A DNA stretch of 64,000 bases from Myxocyprinus asiaticus (GCF_019703515.2 NC_059347.1:18312001-18376000); one strand, 5' to 3'. Positions 11,340 to 23,428 are shown, counted from the first letter of the stretch. Program-made: numbers and translations. Notes: generated from the sequence alone by a model not told the origin.

Positions 11340-12158
11340 TTAATCAAACCAAAAACCTCTATCCTGGAACTATTAAAGTGTACTTAAGCAGCATCCATTT
11401 CTTATACAAATTAACTTTCGGAAAAAACATCTCCACAATAAGCCACTCCCAGATCTCACTTCTAGTTAAGGGTACTCATAAAGCCCAACCCACCAGAACC
11501 GATACCAGGCAACCACTTACCATCGATTTGCTAACTCAATGCCTAAATACTCCCCGCAAGGCCCACATTTCTTCAAACACCTCAAAACCCCTAGATGCCT
11601 TGTTCATCCTCGCCTTCTTTGGCTTCCTCCACTGCTCAGAACTCACCTCCATGGCCAAATTCGATCCAAGAATCCATCCCACCATTTCGGACCTTCATAT
11701 CCTAGACAACGATACAATCAGATACTACATCAAACAAAGCAAAACAGACCCAACCAAAAGAGGGCATTCAATTTTCATTTTCAATCTGCCAACTCCCATC
11801 CAGCCCTTTCAATCTCTAGCACACTATCTCCATTACAGAGAGTCCCAAACCAAATACCCTCTCGATCCACTCTTCGTTGACGACAAAAATCAAGCAGTTT
11901 CCCAATTCTGGTTCCAAAAAAACAAAAATCCCCCCCCCAAAAAAACACCTCAAATCTGTCCTGCTCAAATCCGGCATCTCAGAAAAACTATACTCAAGCC
12001 ATTCCTTCTGCATCGGCGCCGCAACCACAGCAGCCCACAAAGGCCTGCCCGAGCACCATACATGCTTACTGGGCCACAGGTTATCAGATGCATATCGCCG
12101 CTATATCCATACCAACCGTCTCCACATCAGAAAGGCACAACAAGCCCTTATCAGCTAA
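11340..12158 (+). pseudogene. Ngaro-type tyrosine recombinase pseudogene
   Basis: The frame 11378-12175 begins in the core-binding region (MYLSSIHFLYKLTFG) and runs through FLHCSELTSM, with Ser where the family usually has a catalytic Arg (cf. LRxSEL). A frameshift in the C-run near 11930-11940 moves the rest to frame 11877-12158, which keeps SHSFCIGAATTAAHKG (Cys where the catalytic Arg of His-x-x-Arg stands) and GHRLSDAYRRYIHT, with the nucleophile Tyr region. Two lost catalytic Arg residues and the frameshift mean it is dead. Confidence 0.75.
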
Positions 12159-12239
12159 TCAGGAAACGTTCATAATCAGGGTAAGAGGGATGCTTGCTTC
12201 ATCCTCGTCAGTTCACTAGGCCACCCCCCCCATCTCAAA

Positions 12240-12540
12240 TCATTGTGAGGGCCCACCTTAAGCACTCAAGGGCTCTCCCGTTCTAATGCAGTGTGAGCTA
12301 ACTCACGTTTATTTATATCGTGGGCACTCCCGTTCGAAGCACCGGGAGGACTCTTCCGTTCGAATGCAGTGAGGGCCCCGTTCGATCGAAGGTTGGGCTT
12401 GCATTTCTACAGAGTTTGCCCATTCGCTGCACGGGCCCATCTCGTCGAACCAACCGCGTCTGGAGGGGGCTTAATGTCGGGTCTGGGCGGCTTGGATTCA
12501 CACCTCTGCCCGGGCGACCCTGCCTGACCGTGGCATAACG
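12240..12540 (+). repeat. GC-rich degenerate repeats (ccgttcgaatgcagtg-like)
   Basis: Several imperfect units resembling ccgttcgaatgcagtgagg occur downstream of the recombinase, inside the Ngaro-like element. This may be the 3' repeat region; function unknown. Confidence 0.5.
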
Positions 12541-12862
12541 ATCCCTCCAGCGCATAACAGCTCCCGCAAGAGCTCATTTCCATGCAGCCGTAACCGCCAC
12601 TGTCTATTCAGTGCTTCAGCCTATATTCATTCTTCATTTTCTACCTATCCTGCACCTCCGAGTTTCCTATCCCCCGAGCAGACCCAAGCATGAGGCTGCT
12701 TCTGCTAGCGGCTCTGCTTATTCTATCATCTTTGGCACCTCTGCCCATCTCACACAAAGCAAGCAAGCAACCAACCAACCAACCCATTTATCATTGTTTC
12801 AGGTTCGACTTTCTTTTGAGGGGAAATAAGAGGCTTGCTGTCCCATTTCCTGGCTTCTTTTT

Positions 12863-12956
12863 GGGGGGTATTCGAGCTCGGGTCAAGTCTCGAGCCTCGA
12901 GCCCTTCGCCCAGGACAGCGAATGCAGAATTACATTAACTTGCGAACTACTGAAAT
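12863..12956 (+). repeat. Ngaro-like split direct repeat, copy 1
   Basis: Starts ggggggtattcgagctcgg and ends tgcgaactactgaaat. Its partner lies at 13130-13243 in the same orientation, with an insertion in the middle of the partner. Confidence 0.7.
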
Positions 12957-13129
12957 GGAGTTTCATTAACAAAGTTCGGGAGGAGCAAGTTAATTTAATC
13001 TGACCAATCACACTGCCAGAGTAGGCCTATATAAACACCTGCTTACCTCTACGTGGCATTGAGCCTTCTGGCATCCCTCTACCTCCCCATCTCCACGTAT
13101 CTATTTCATCAAAAACTAATCTAAGTCCA

Positions 13130-13243
13130 GGGGGGTAATCGATCTCGGATCAAATCTCAAGCCCTTCACCAAGGACAGTGAGCCAAACACGTTTACACTT
13201 TCCTCAAATGCAGGATTACATTAATTTGCAAACTACTGAAATA
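13130..13243 (+). repeat. Ngaro-like split direct repeat, copy 2 (element terminus)
   Basis: Starts ggggggtaatcgatctcgg and ends tgcaaactactgaaat, one base or so before the MITE resumes. It is about 75-80 percent alike to 12863-12956 by eye. Confidence 0.7.
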
Positions 13244-13482
13244 ACTTCAGAAGACATGGATTAAAACACTGGAGTCGTATATATTACTTTTATGCTGCCT
13301 TTATATGCTTTTTGTTCTGGCCACCATTCAGATGCATTGTATGAACCTACAGAACTGAGATAATTTTCTAAAAATATTAATTTGTGTTCTGCAGAAGAAA
13401 GAAAGTCTTACACATCTGGGATGGAATGAGGGTTAGTAAATGATGAGAGAATTTTCATTTTTGGGTGAACTATCCATTTAAC

Positions 13483-14738
13483 TTATCCTCCTCAGACCCG
13501 AGCATGACTGCTGTGTGCATTTTCCATTTCCCTTTTTGATTTGTAACTAGTAGCACCTAATAAACAAGCAAAAAAACAAAACAAAACAAAACAAAAAACA
13601 CGTGGACATTGGAAATAAGTTGTGAAATTTTAAATTATATAGAAATGTAGATTTTTTTCATCAAACTGTTTAAGTTTCTATGAGTATTAGTTATTCATGT
13701 TTTTGAGATGTTACAGATATTACAGCTGATTTTATGTAAAGCTGAATAAATAATTCTTATTTTTATAAATGTATAAATGCACCTTATTTTCATCCTAAAT
13801 CCATATAAAGCCTCTGAAAGTTAAATTTTTCAGCTTTTGGATGAATCCATTGATTCTCAATGTGCAAATAAACAGTAAATATAGGAATGCATTTACAAAT
13901 GTTAATGAATGGAACCATATTGTACAGTGATAAAATACAATATAACAAAATTTAGATTAAAATTAAGCAAAATGACCCACAGATGCATTAATGTTGAAAG
14001 TTATTCAAAATAACTAACATGTTTTTTAAACTTTTGAAGGAATAATGTCCCAAATTCCACGTATGTGGACATCATGTTTATGAGTGCTAATGCGTGAAAA
14101 ACTAATGATTTTTTTAAAGCGCCATATCAAACAAAATAAGAAATGCTACTTCTTACACCCAAACAGGTTTCAATGAAAAAACTTAAATATGTTTCTTACC
14201 CGAAGTGCTTTTGTTGGCTCTGCGCCTGTAGAAGCACTTCACTGATATCTACGCCATGCTTTATATCACGTGTCTAATTCAACGGTTCAGACATGTAGAA
14301 GTTCAAGAACTGCTAAAATCGCTTACAGTTCCTTTATGACTTAACATAGGATGTTTTTGTAATACAGCCCCAGAAGAACAGAGTACATGTAGGTACTATG
14401 AGGTAAATTAAATGTTCTGCTCTTGTATTTATCATTGGGAAATGAAACAAGCTGGATTTAAACTTGGGCCACCCACTAGGTCTCCTGCAATTGTATTTTA
14501 TTTTGGACATTACTGATAAAATAACTATTACATTACATAATGTTTTTAATTTAGTATTTATATTTCACCTTTATGTCTTTGCTTTTTACTTTGTCATTCA
14601 AGTTGAACTCATAAATTCCTTTTCCATTTACATTCATTTGTCAATGCTGTATTTGAACGGTCATGCCAATAAAAATCCACTGAAAGACGAGGGAGAGAGA
14701 CAGAGAGAGAGCTGGGGGTCAGGGCCTGTGCTCCTTAC
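13483..14738. other. Intron sequence, no gene seen
   Basis: AT-rich. It includes an aaaac run near 13570-13600 and a GAGA run at 14690-14710 just past the CH exon donor. No exon with CH-domain similarity was recognised. Confidence 0.55.
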
Positions 14739-14832
14739 CGGATAGCCCTCTGTTTTCTTCTGGCACCACTTCAGTAGAGCGTTCCTCTTAGATCCACCGT
14801 ACTCCCGCGCCAGAGCAGACAGAGGGTCTGTT
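14739..14832 (-). CDS. specc1: specc1 exon, start of C-terminal CH domain
   Basis: A 94-bp exon. Acceptor tggaaag joins in phase (Lys completed), and donor gtaagg follows a complete codon. It encodes TDP and then [19 protein letters not shown], and CQKKTEGYP, which is the opening of the calponin-homology domain of cytospins. CH domains of this type bind actin filaments. The rest of the domain (about 90 residues) needs at least two further exons to the left. None was seen in 1-14738, so the next intron probably exceeds 14.7 kb. Confidence 0.93.
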
Positions 14833-15575
14833 CTTTCCACACTAGCATCAGGGGACACACACACATGTACGGTCACTAACACTGCATATGTGCATGCGTG
14901 AGAGATCTTCTGGGGGTTTGTGACTAGAATTGAGATGATTGTTTAAACTTGTTTGACATGCATTCCTACCAGTAACATTATTATTTTCATAAATGTGATT
15001 TGCATTGAATGACTACAGTGGCATTCAAAGGTCCACACTGAAAATCTGGGATTCAAAATCTGATTTGAAAATATATAAATAAATAAATGTTATGGTTTAA
15101 AATGAATAAGAAATATTTAAGATTTCTACAGTAAGTCTCTTATTAAATAGGCCAAATTTGTGATACTGAGTATGTGAACTCCTTTGTACAGAAGATCAGA
15201 TATCTTAGACGCTCTTTGGAACATTCTCAAATCATACTGGATAACATGCAGGGTTTTTCCTGCATAGAGATTTATGAGGCGGCCGCCTCCGTCAAATTTC
15301 GTGCAGCCTCCGACTGTTGACGAAAATCAGGCAGGCAGTCATGTGCACAGATAGACCCCAAGTGATGCTCAAGCACCCACCCTCTTTCACTAGATAAGTG
15401 CCCTTTTTGCAAGTCATTTCTTATTTTTTTATTTATATTTTTTTTTATTTAAATTTGGCCCTTGGCATCAATTCTCAATTAAACGTGTGCCCAGCATCTG
15501 CATTTAAGTTGTAATTCTGCGAGACCACACGAGCCCCTCCCCCTCTTTGATATTCTTTGTCACAGCCTCCACATG
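14833..15575. other. specc1 intron sequence, no gene seen
   Basis: Starts with the TG-rich acceptor region of the CH exon. A short GC-rich patch with gcggccgc lies at 15279-15286. Nothing coding. Confidence 0.5.
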
Positions 15576-17248
15576 TTTCCATCCAAGGATTTTTTGCAAA
15601 AAAAGTTTTAGTGCATCAAAATAAAGCTGATGGAAATGCAAATTATCTCTAAAATTTCACGAGTGTCGACATAATATTTTTCCGTTTAACTCTAGTGCAA
15701 ATGTAGCGAAAAACTGGTTTGGAAACACTTTTTGTCAAGAAAATTGTCATTAACGCAAAAATGTCACATGACAGAATTTACCCCAATCATTAGCCTGTGT
15801 TAATCATGATGACAGTATACATCCTTGAAAGCCAATTTATTGTACGTAATTATGGATTGATCTTAACGGCATATAGATCTGATGCTGCAAACATGACACT
15901 TCCAGGAGTGCCAACACAAATATCTCCTATCATGCACATCGACAAGTGCACGGAGAACAAATGAATGGCCACTCTTTGCGATTAATTTAATTGCGGTAGA
16001 CATCCGTTTATTTATTAAAGTTGCTTTTCCACACCATTCAAAATAATAGACAGCAGTCATGGAATTAGCCCACAATACAAAAAACATATAATTTCTGTGC
16101 ACAAAGATGTTTTAAATTAAAAATAAATACATAATACTAGGAGAAAAGCATCAGTGTGCTTTTTAGGAACAGTAACATACAGCCCAATTCTATTAAGTAT
16201 TTTTAGCTTACAAAAAAATACTATTTTTAGACCTATATATGCCTTTTCTTTACACAAACTTAAATTAGCCATACCCTGTTCTGTAGACTAAAAAAGTCGG
16301 CTGAATGACATTATCAGAATGTACTGCACTTTTTTCAAGACTATAAACTATCAGAACTATTTGTCCAATGAGTTCACTTTCAGAAAACAATCTTTTGAAC
16401 TTTTTAAAACGTTTAAATCTAATCCTCTTTACCTCAGATCGCATTTGCTGAGCTTCTTCAGAAAATGTAAATTGCATTATGACACTAAAATTAATTTTAG
16501 ATGACAATCAAGTTCAGCTGGTCGTTAAAAGCTGCTGGACAGATATGCGGGACATAATGCAGTTGTGATGGCATTGCTTTAGATTAGATGATTGTTCAAA
16601 ACAGCCTATTGAATATCAGGAATGTATCATTGTAAACCCTGATATTACACCACAATAGATCTTCTTTAATAGCTGTGCACACAGTATATACACATCGATG
16701 GATGGTCCTTATACTAAGACCGAAAGTTTTCTCCACTACTTGGTGCAGGTTTCCAGCGTGAACAGGGCTGTGACGATTCCTTTTTGGGTCAGAACCGGTA
16801 GCAACCTGCTATAGGCGCAACATCAGGACCAATATTACAGTCCAATCAGAAGGGCAACTGCTCCCTTTTGATTGCAATTCCTCATTTTCTGATTGAATTT
16901 ATTTGTGAAATTAAAATGACAGTAAGCTGGATAATTTCAATGAATTGTCTCAATACTCTCCCCATTTTACCAAAACTTCAGAGGAAAAAAATTAGGGACA
17001 TCTGGGAGGAGAATTAGCGATAAACACACATTTCTGTATGGAAACGGCTTCAGGGCAGATTTCTTTTGCGATAAACCAAAACGTATGTGATAAAGTATTT
17101 TTTTAGGCATGACATCATCACGCACACCATTTTTATCGATAAAAGGCCATTTGAATGGAAACAGGCAGAAGACGGCAAATTTCACAAAATGTGTTTTACG
17201 CATTTTCACTTTGTCGATAACAAAATAGCGCAAAAAGTGGATGGAAAC
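15576..17248. mobile_element. DNA transposon relic with terminal inverted repeats (unclassified)
   Basis: The left end reads tttccatccaaggattttttgc. The right end is its rough inverse, cgcaaaaagtggatggaaa. The interior has several more near-palindromic blocks (aaattgtcattaacgc, cgataaaaggcca). Minus-strand frames 15863-16102 and 16967-17284 have no domain I recognise. Superfamily is undecided. Confidence 0.45.
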
Positions 17249-19074
17249 TAACGCATGCAGAACGAGCGCCCTGAGGAGCAACATCGAAGTCTACCTGACC
17301 AGCCTTCATTTGTGACAGCCAGGTAAGGATAATGTTTGTCCTAAACTTCAACATTGTTTGCCACTGCTGTGAAATTAAACCACTATAAAAAAATCTCCAT
17401 AGAGCCAGCAGAGCTTAGGCAATAGCCCTCCATTAAGTTTAATAACAAGCAAGCTAATCAGGCGTTGGCTCAAAATAGCATCATGCAGGGTCGGAAATGC
17501 CCCCAAAATTCAATATTTGAATCCTGTTTGAGTTATTTTTTTATATTGATAACATAACATAGTCAATCCTCTGTGGTCACCGGAGGCGCCAGTGCGATCA
17601 CCTGACTTTTTCCTTGATAACAACAGAAAGAAATACTCTGTCATTTTTGGTCATACAGATAAAAGTAAGACATCATTCGAAACTAGGGTTTACTTTTATT
17701 TGTGTACACTCACAATATCAGCAAAACGTTGTGGTTTTGTAAAATAAAAAAATCATACAGGATGCGCTTTCTGCCATCTTCTGTCTGGAGCGCGTCATGA
17801 AAATGAACCGAAACTCAGCGTATACTTGCCTCACAGACATGAGAAATATGTCTAGAGAAAGCCTGAATTGTCTACTTTTAAATGAAACAATTTAAATCGA
17901 AAACAAATATTCTCTGAATGTGTAATCCATATGAAACCAGTGAGAGGTACAGTTTTTCCCATTTGAGCTCATTATTGTTTTTGGAAGAAGGCACATTGTG
18001 AATTTACCTCAGAAGAAGAGCGTGATCCGATACGGCCTTTCTAACACAAAAAGCAAAGAAAACTGGAGTCTGCAAAATATATTATGTGTTTCATGGCCTT
18101 ATTTCAGTGACTTAAAAATTACTAACCATGCATAATCTTGATTTTCTCAAAAATGCAAACATGTACATCTCATGTTTGGAGGCTCTTATGTTACAACACT
18201 GCTGAGAAAGTGATGCAGATTATTTATTCATTTTGTTAATTATTCATGCTTGACATGATGACTACAATTACGTCAACTGTATCTGGGCAAAATTTTGTAT
18301 TGTTATCTCAAAGCAAGTTATGGCATTTGGGGCCAAGGTAGCCTTTTTTATCAAATGTCCAAAAAACTCTCCAAACAAGTGACCTGAGGGTTTTATTGAA
18401 CCTAAGAAGTACTTACATTTGTAAATGCCACAATAAACCAGAAACATAATTACATAGAATAAGTCATAAGTAATAAGATCCAGCACTGTTTCAGTTGTGC
18501 GCATGGTAAATCAAGACAATCTGTCAATCTAAGCGATCAGTCCAATTCAAGCTGTAAAACAGTGGCCAACTGGTCTCAACACATCGTCCCTTCCCACCAT
18601 ACCCACCCACATACCTGTGATCAGAGATGATTTTATTATCAGTTTAACAGGTTAATCAAGTTTGCTGTTTGTTAACTATAAATGAACACATTAGCTGTTA
18701 TGTTGTATTTAATTAATTTAATGTTGAACAGGTTAGCTTTTTTAATTAAATATGCTACAAGTTGATAATTGTCATTTTCTTCAATAATCTAATTATTAGA
18801 ACACCTAAAATATGTTGCTTGTATGTGTTTGCTTCAACCAGTGGAAGGCATGGTACAAGTGTATGTGTGCACACGATCAGGATGGTACCACCTCTGCCTC
18901 ATTTTGAGCCAGGAAAAACCCTGACATGGATCATTAGGTTTTGCTCAAACTTGTAGAGTCCATGCCAGCTCGAGTGCATACTGTCATTAAAGCAAAAGGT
19001 GAACACACTAAATACTAAGTAATTTATCAATTCAATTTTTTACTCCAATTGTTATGCTGATAATATCACTTGTA

Positions 19075-19145
<71 letters not shown>

Positions 19146-19334
19146 GTTTCAGTGTTTATCCATTGCTAAAATCCTCACACACATGTGACATCAGTACATT
19201 AGGGGTGTCACCCTGCGAGAGATAATTAGATTGCCTTGTTGTGTGTTCATGGGAACATGACTCTGTGGTCACTGAAATGAGAGTCAGAACACTTTATGTG
19301 ACCTCTCTTATCTTTACATTGAGATTTTATTTTA
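17249..19334. other. Intron sequence with a long GT/G microsatellite
   Basis: No gene seen. Contains (GT)n at about 19078-19128 running directly into about 18 G at 19129-19146. Confidence 0.6.
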
Positions 19335-19735
19335 TTTTTTTCTCCCCTTTTCTCCCCAATTTGTAATGCCCAGTTCCCAATGCACTCTAAGTCCTCGTGG
19401 TGGCGTAGTGATTCGCCTCAATCTGGGTGGCGGAGGACGAATCTCAGCTGCCTCCGCATCTGAGAATGTCAATCCGAGCATCTCATCACCTGGCTGACCG
19501 CGGAGACATAGCGCGTGTGGAGGCTTCACGCTATTCCCACGGCATCCATGCGCAACTCACCACGCGACCCACAGAGAGTGAGAACCACATTATAGCGACC
19601 ACGAGGAGGTTAACCCAACGTGACTATACCCTCCCTAGAACCGGGCCAACTTGGTTGCTTAGGAAGCCTGACTGGAGTCACTCAGCAGACCCTGGATTCG
19701 AACTTACATTGAGTTTAATTGCCATTTTACGCTGA
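19335..19735 (-). repeat. tRNA-derived SINE-like interspersed repeat
   Basis: On the minus strand it begins near a polymerase III B-box-like gttcgaatcc and runs through tgactccagtcaggcttcc to a T-rich end (ttttctccccttttctcccc on the plus strand). GC content is much above the flanks. It matches a repeat common in carp-like fish from memory; the exact family name is uncertain. Confidence 0.6.
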
Positions 19736-20819
19736 TGTTTGTGAAGATCAGCAGGGAATATTCGATACTATGGACCTGTTTCAGTGATGCCACTTTTTCC
19801 TTGCAGCCACCATATTTGTGACCATCAGCGGGAGGAAACAATGGCGGTGAATGGAAAAACACCTGTGAAACGATATCAAGAAAAACATCAAAAATTGCTT
19901 TTGATCCATGGTAAGTACCAGGAATAGCTCATACAGGTCCGAAGACAGCACAAATATAGCCAAATTGGACTTTTGTGGACTTCTAAATAAATGTTATCCA
20001 TGATTCATCTCGAATCTGATGTGTGACCGATGAGTACCCACGGCCACCAGTACATCACTAATTCAGAAGTTACAAATTTTTCGCATTGTTTTCAGGTCTG
20101 ATTTGGTCACAATATTACAAAATGTCTGTGATGATCCCATCTGTATGAATGTAAGAGCTCCTGAAAAAGGCTTTTTCTGCATCACATGCACATTGCAGCA
20201 CATTGAAGGTATATGGAACTTTGGTCAGAAACATGGTGGCGTGGTCATACAGTGACATCACATAAAACAGATCAATACAGCAGTCATTATAAAGTGAAAA
20301 AGCCAATTCTGTGATTTTCATTAAAAAACAATGTCAATTTAATTTTAATCTAAATGTTAAACTTTACTAACCTGGAGAAAACGGCTTGTTTTGAAGTCTA
20401 ATAGTGTCTTTGTGGATGTAGTTTCAAGTATTGTCCCCAGAAGTTAACGGTAGTTAAAATTTGACAAAAACTTATTTTGGGGACAACCAGGCAAAATTAT
20501 ATTTATAATTATATATACATATTAACAATGCAAAAAAAAAAAACAATTTTGTTATTAATTTAGGTGTGGTTTAGGAATTTCGGTTTGTCCATTGCCGTAA
20601 TTGTAGTTAGCTTTATTTAAAAACAATAGAAGTCTATGGTATGTCCTCAGATAGATAGTTAGGTAAACATGTGTATGTAGACAAAATTGTCCCCAAAAGT
20701 TAGCAAAATCTGACAAAACCTCTTTTTAAGGACATTCAGTGTCATCCTCAAATGGAAAATAGATTCATAAAGCAAATACTGCATTCTACAATTATAAAAA
20801 TGCAATCCAGTTTTTTATT
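19736..20819. other. Intron sequence, no gene seen
   Basis: Contains diverged copies of a tgtccccaaaagttagc motif around 20430-20750 and a run of A near 20530. No coding evidence. Confidence 0.5.
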
Positions 20820-21034
20820 AGGGCACATCCACACAAATATGTTTTTGTTTGAAAACTCATTTTTCAGTTTCCTAAGTAAGTCATCGTTTTCCAAAGTATG
20901 CTGTAATGGAGAGTGTTTTCAAAGTGCTCCTTTTTCAGTGGAGGAAAATGCTGTTCCAGTGTGGAAAAGAGGAGTAAACGTAGTGAACATAATGCATTTT
21001 CAAATGAAAATGTATTGGTGTGGACATGGCCTTA
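20820..21034. repeat. MITE with inverted ends (gggcacatccacacaaat)
   Basis: The left end agggcacatccacacaaata and right end tggtgtggacatggcctta are inverse over about 35 bp. The same MITE, interrupted, flanks the right end of DIRS copy 1 (3276-3325), so this copy shows the empty target site. Confidence 0.7.
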
Positions 21035-21919
21035 GGGTCATTGTTACTCTAAAGTAATTGTAGAAATAGAAGTCTAAGGTATGTCCCCATTTAGTCAGCT
21101 AAGTAAATTTGTGTGCAGAGACTGATGTTATCCTCCTCAGGGAATGTCTTTATGTAAATGCATTTCTGGAGCAGGGCTAGAAAATAATAAAGATCATGAC
21201 TAAAGTTTACTGTCAAAACCTTTTTTATAATTTTATCTGTCTGTGCCAAGTCTGATTCTGTACAAAGTGTGAGTCACAAAAGAGACTGACTTGTGTAGCT
21301 TGAGGCATTGATTCCAAGCAGGACAGCAGGAGTTATCCAAATAAAAATATAGAGAAACAGTTGAGGAATGCATGTGCACTCAGGACGTACACAGTTTGTG
21401 GATGAGAAATACAGTTTAGGCCATTTCTGGTCTGTCATCTATTAGCTCATATATCCACTTCGTTTAAATAAACATCTTAAGCAGTGGAGCTGTGTGTCTT
21501 TCTTTCATAGTTTGCCAAGACTGAGACAGGCGGGTTAACTCTAATGTTGCTTTAGTGCCCCTAGTGAGGAACATGTTCGCTGCATCTGTCTTTATAGTGT
21601 GTGTGTGTGTGTGTGTGTGGACAGGTTTAAGTGGTTTACGAGGACATTTATTAGGTTACAAACTGGTATTTACAATGGTATTATGCTATATATTTGGTTT
21701 ATGAGGACATTTCTAGTGTCCCCATAATTGAAATCGCTTAAAAAAAAAAAACTAAATGCAGAAAGTTTTTTGTGAGGGTTAGGTTTAGCGGTAGTGTTAG
21801 GGGATAGAATCTATAGTTTGTACAGCATAAAAATCATCATGTCTACGGAGAGTCCTCATAATGATAGCTACACCAACATGTGTGCGTGCGTGCGTGTGTG
21901 TGTGTGTGTTAAAGCTCAC
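21035..21919. other. Intron with repeat bounded by GT microsatellites
   Basis: (GT)n at about 21598-21619 and at 21884-21909 bracket a fish repeat with ggtttatgaggacatttctag. The second microsatellite lies just inside the intron next to the specc1 exon at 21920. Confidence 0.55.
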
Positions 21920-22052
21920 TTGAGTTTGCTGTTGGCCCTGTTGTAAGTAAATGAGGAGGTTCGGTTGTTGAAATGAGCTGGAGTTTTAATCACTGACTCC
22001 AGGGACGGACTCTTCCTCATAAGAGACGAGGGCTTCAGTTCATCACATGACC
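21920..22052 (-). CDS. specc1: specc1 linker exon with RKSPSLES motif
   Basis: A 133-bp exon with acceptor ctgttag and donor gtgagc. Only one frame is open and it is the frame required by the preceding exon (two bases complete Gly). It encodes LMRKSPSLESVIKTP, matching the Leu-Arg-Lys-Ser-Pro-Ser-Leu-Glu-Ser element of the SPECC1 linker. It then ends with two bases of a Lys codon. A CA-rich microsatellite begins about 10 bases into the downstream intron (see findings). Confidence 0.85.
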
Positions 22053-22762
22053 CTAACAGTAAAAGAACAACAGACAGACAGGGAAACTTGAGTACATAGT
22101 GTCCTAATATTCTCAGTTCTTATCTGGCCTCTTTATTTGCAATCTTTTTGGGAAATCACTGATCTCCCTGGGTGTATTATATGCCTTAACATCTGACAAA
22201 AGACGATCAGCTCTCTAATGACCCAATATATAAAATAATATAATCACCTGCCAGGTGAAATATCATAATTCCAATCACTTAGAAAATAAATAGTTTATAA
22301 TTTCTGATTAGGGATTTTATTTAAAAACAATTTTGATTCAGACTGATTTGCAAATTAACCATGCAGAGTGACAGTGAACTGTGTCTTAAATAATTTAATG
22401 AAAAGAACCGACTCAAAAGAATGATTCGTTCACAAATTGCACATCACTATGGCTTGACTTATTCTACACAAACTCTACCCAAGAGCAATATTTAGCCAAT
22501 TTAGAGCACAGTATAACTAGAAAAATCTGCATTCACATTTCCATGACTTCCAGTCCTGGACACAGTTTTTATATTCCCTTTTATGTCCAGGTTTTCCATG
22601 ACCGTGAGAACATTGGAGGTAGAACAAAAGGTGCAGGACATGTTATGCGCTGAAGTTTAATACTTACGTGTTTTTTTTTTGGGGGGTTTTTTTAAATACC
22701 TAATGCTAAGTATGACCGATTTTAATAGTAACACTTTCCTTAGCAAACACCACTAATTAGGA

Positions 22763-23098
22763 CATAGACCTTATTCATGCTAGTGCCACCTTTGATTTTT
22801 AATGAGATTGACAATGAGGCTGTGAGGGATAGATTTACCATCTCTTCAATAGCACGAACGGTATAACATTGTATAAAGTTCCTAGATCACATCTGATTTT
22901 CCATAACTCATTTTGTCTGGAGTTTTTTTGTCAACTGAATGTTCTTGGACAGATATTTTATCAATGTTTTGTCTGTGGAACGATCCCAAAACATTTTAAA
23001 CTGCTGTATAGCCCACTGAAGAGACTGTAAGTCCATCCCTCACAGCATCATTGTCATTCCCATTAAAAATTATAGATGGCGTGAATAAGGTCTATTGG
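22763..23098. repeat. MITE with long terminal inverted repeats
   Basis: The left end (catagaccttattcatgc ... gctgtgagggat) and right end (atccctcacagc ... gtgaataaggtctat) are inverse over about 70 bp, separated by about 200 bp without coding capacity. It is within the intron between two specc1 linker exons. Confidence 0.75.
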
Positions 23099-23428
23099 GC
23101 ACCATCTATGATAAAGCAAACCAAAGGGTCTTCTGAAGTACAATATGGCAAATAATCCATGTTATCCCAGTTTCTTTTAGCATTATAAATTTACTTGCAC
23201 AAAATAATAGGGCTGGGTACAGTATTGTATAGTAAAATATTGCAGTACCTTAATATATAGATTGTCCCCCAGCTATACTGTAAATGACTAAAAAAAATTT
23301 ACTCAGCTCCTCAACAACAAATTAAGGAGCTTCAAATAAAACTTCCTCTGCACAGTATGAGTTAAGAAGAATAAATAAAGGTTCGATTGTTAAGACACTC
23401 TTCTATTTGAAATGACACTATGAAGTAC

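Larger units (their letters stand above)
11012..13244 (+). mobile_element. Ngaro-like tyrosine-recombinase retroelement, 5' deleted
   Basis: Bounded precisely by the MITE halves. It carries a decayed tyrosine recombinase (11340-12160), then GC-rich repeats, then two direct repeats at 12863-12956 and 13130-13243, the second being the element's terminus. Split direct repeats plus a tyrosine recombinase fit the Ngaro architecture, in which the repeat order is A1-body-B1-A2-B2. RT and RNase H are missing and an A1 partner at the left end was not recognised. This element is distinct from the DIRS family in the window. Confidence 0.62.
10936..13482. repeat. MITE interrupted by a Ngaro-like element
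   Basis: The left part (10936-11011) has aaagggatagttcac...gttccaaaccgtatgac. The right part (13245-13482) has ttcagaagacatggat...tttgggtgaactatcc. Together they make the long form of the MITE family. The 2.2 kb between is foreign. Confidence 0.78.

Noticed and set aside
19335..19735. A functional tRNA gene
   Set aside because: Only a B-box-like stretch is visible; no cloverleaf and no A box at proper distance. It is a tRNA-derived repeat.
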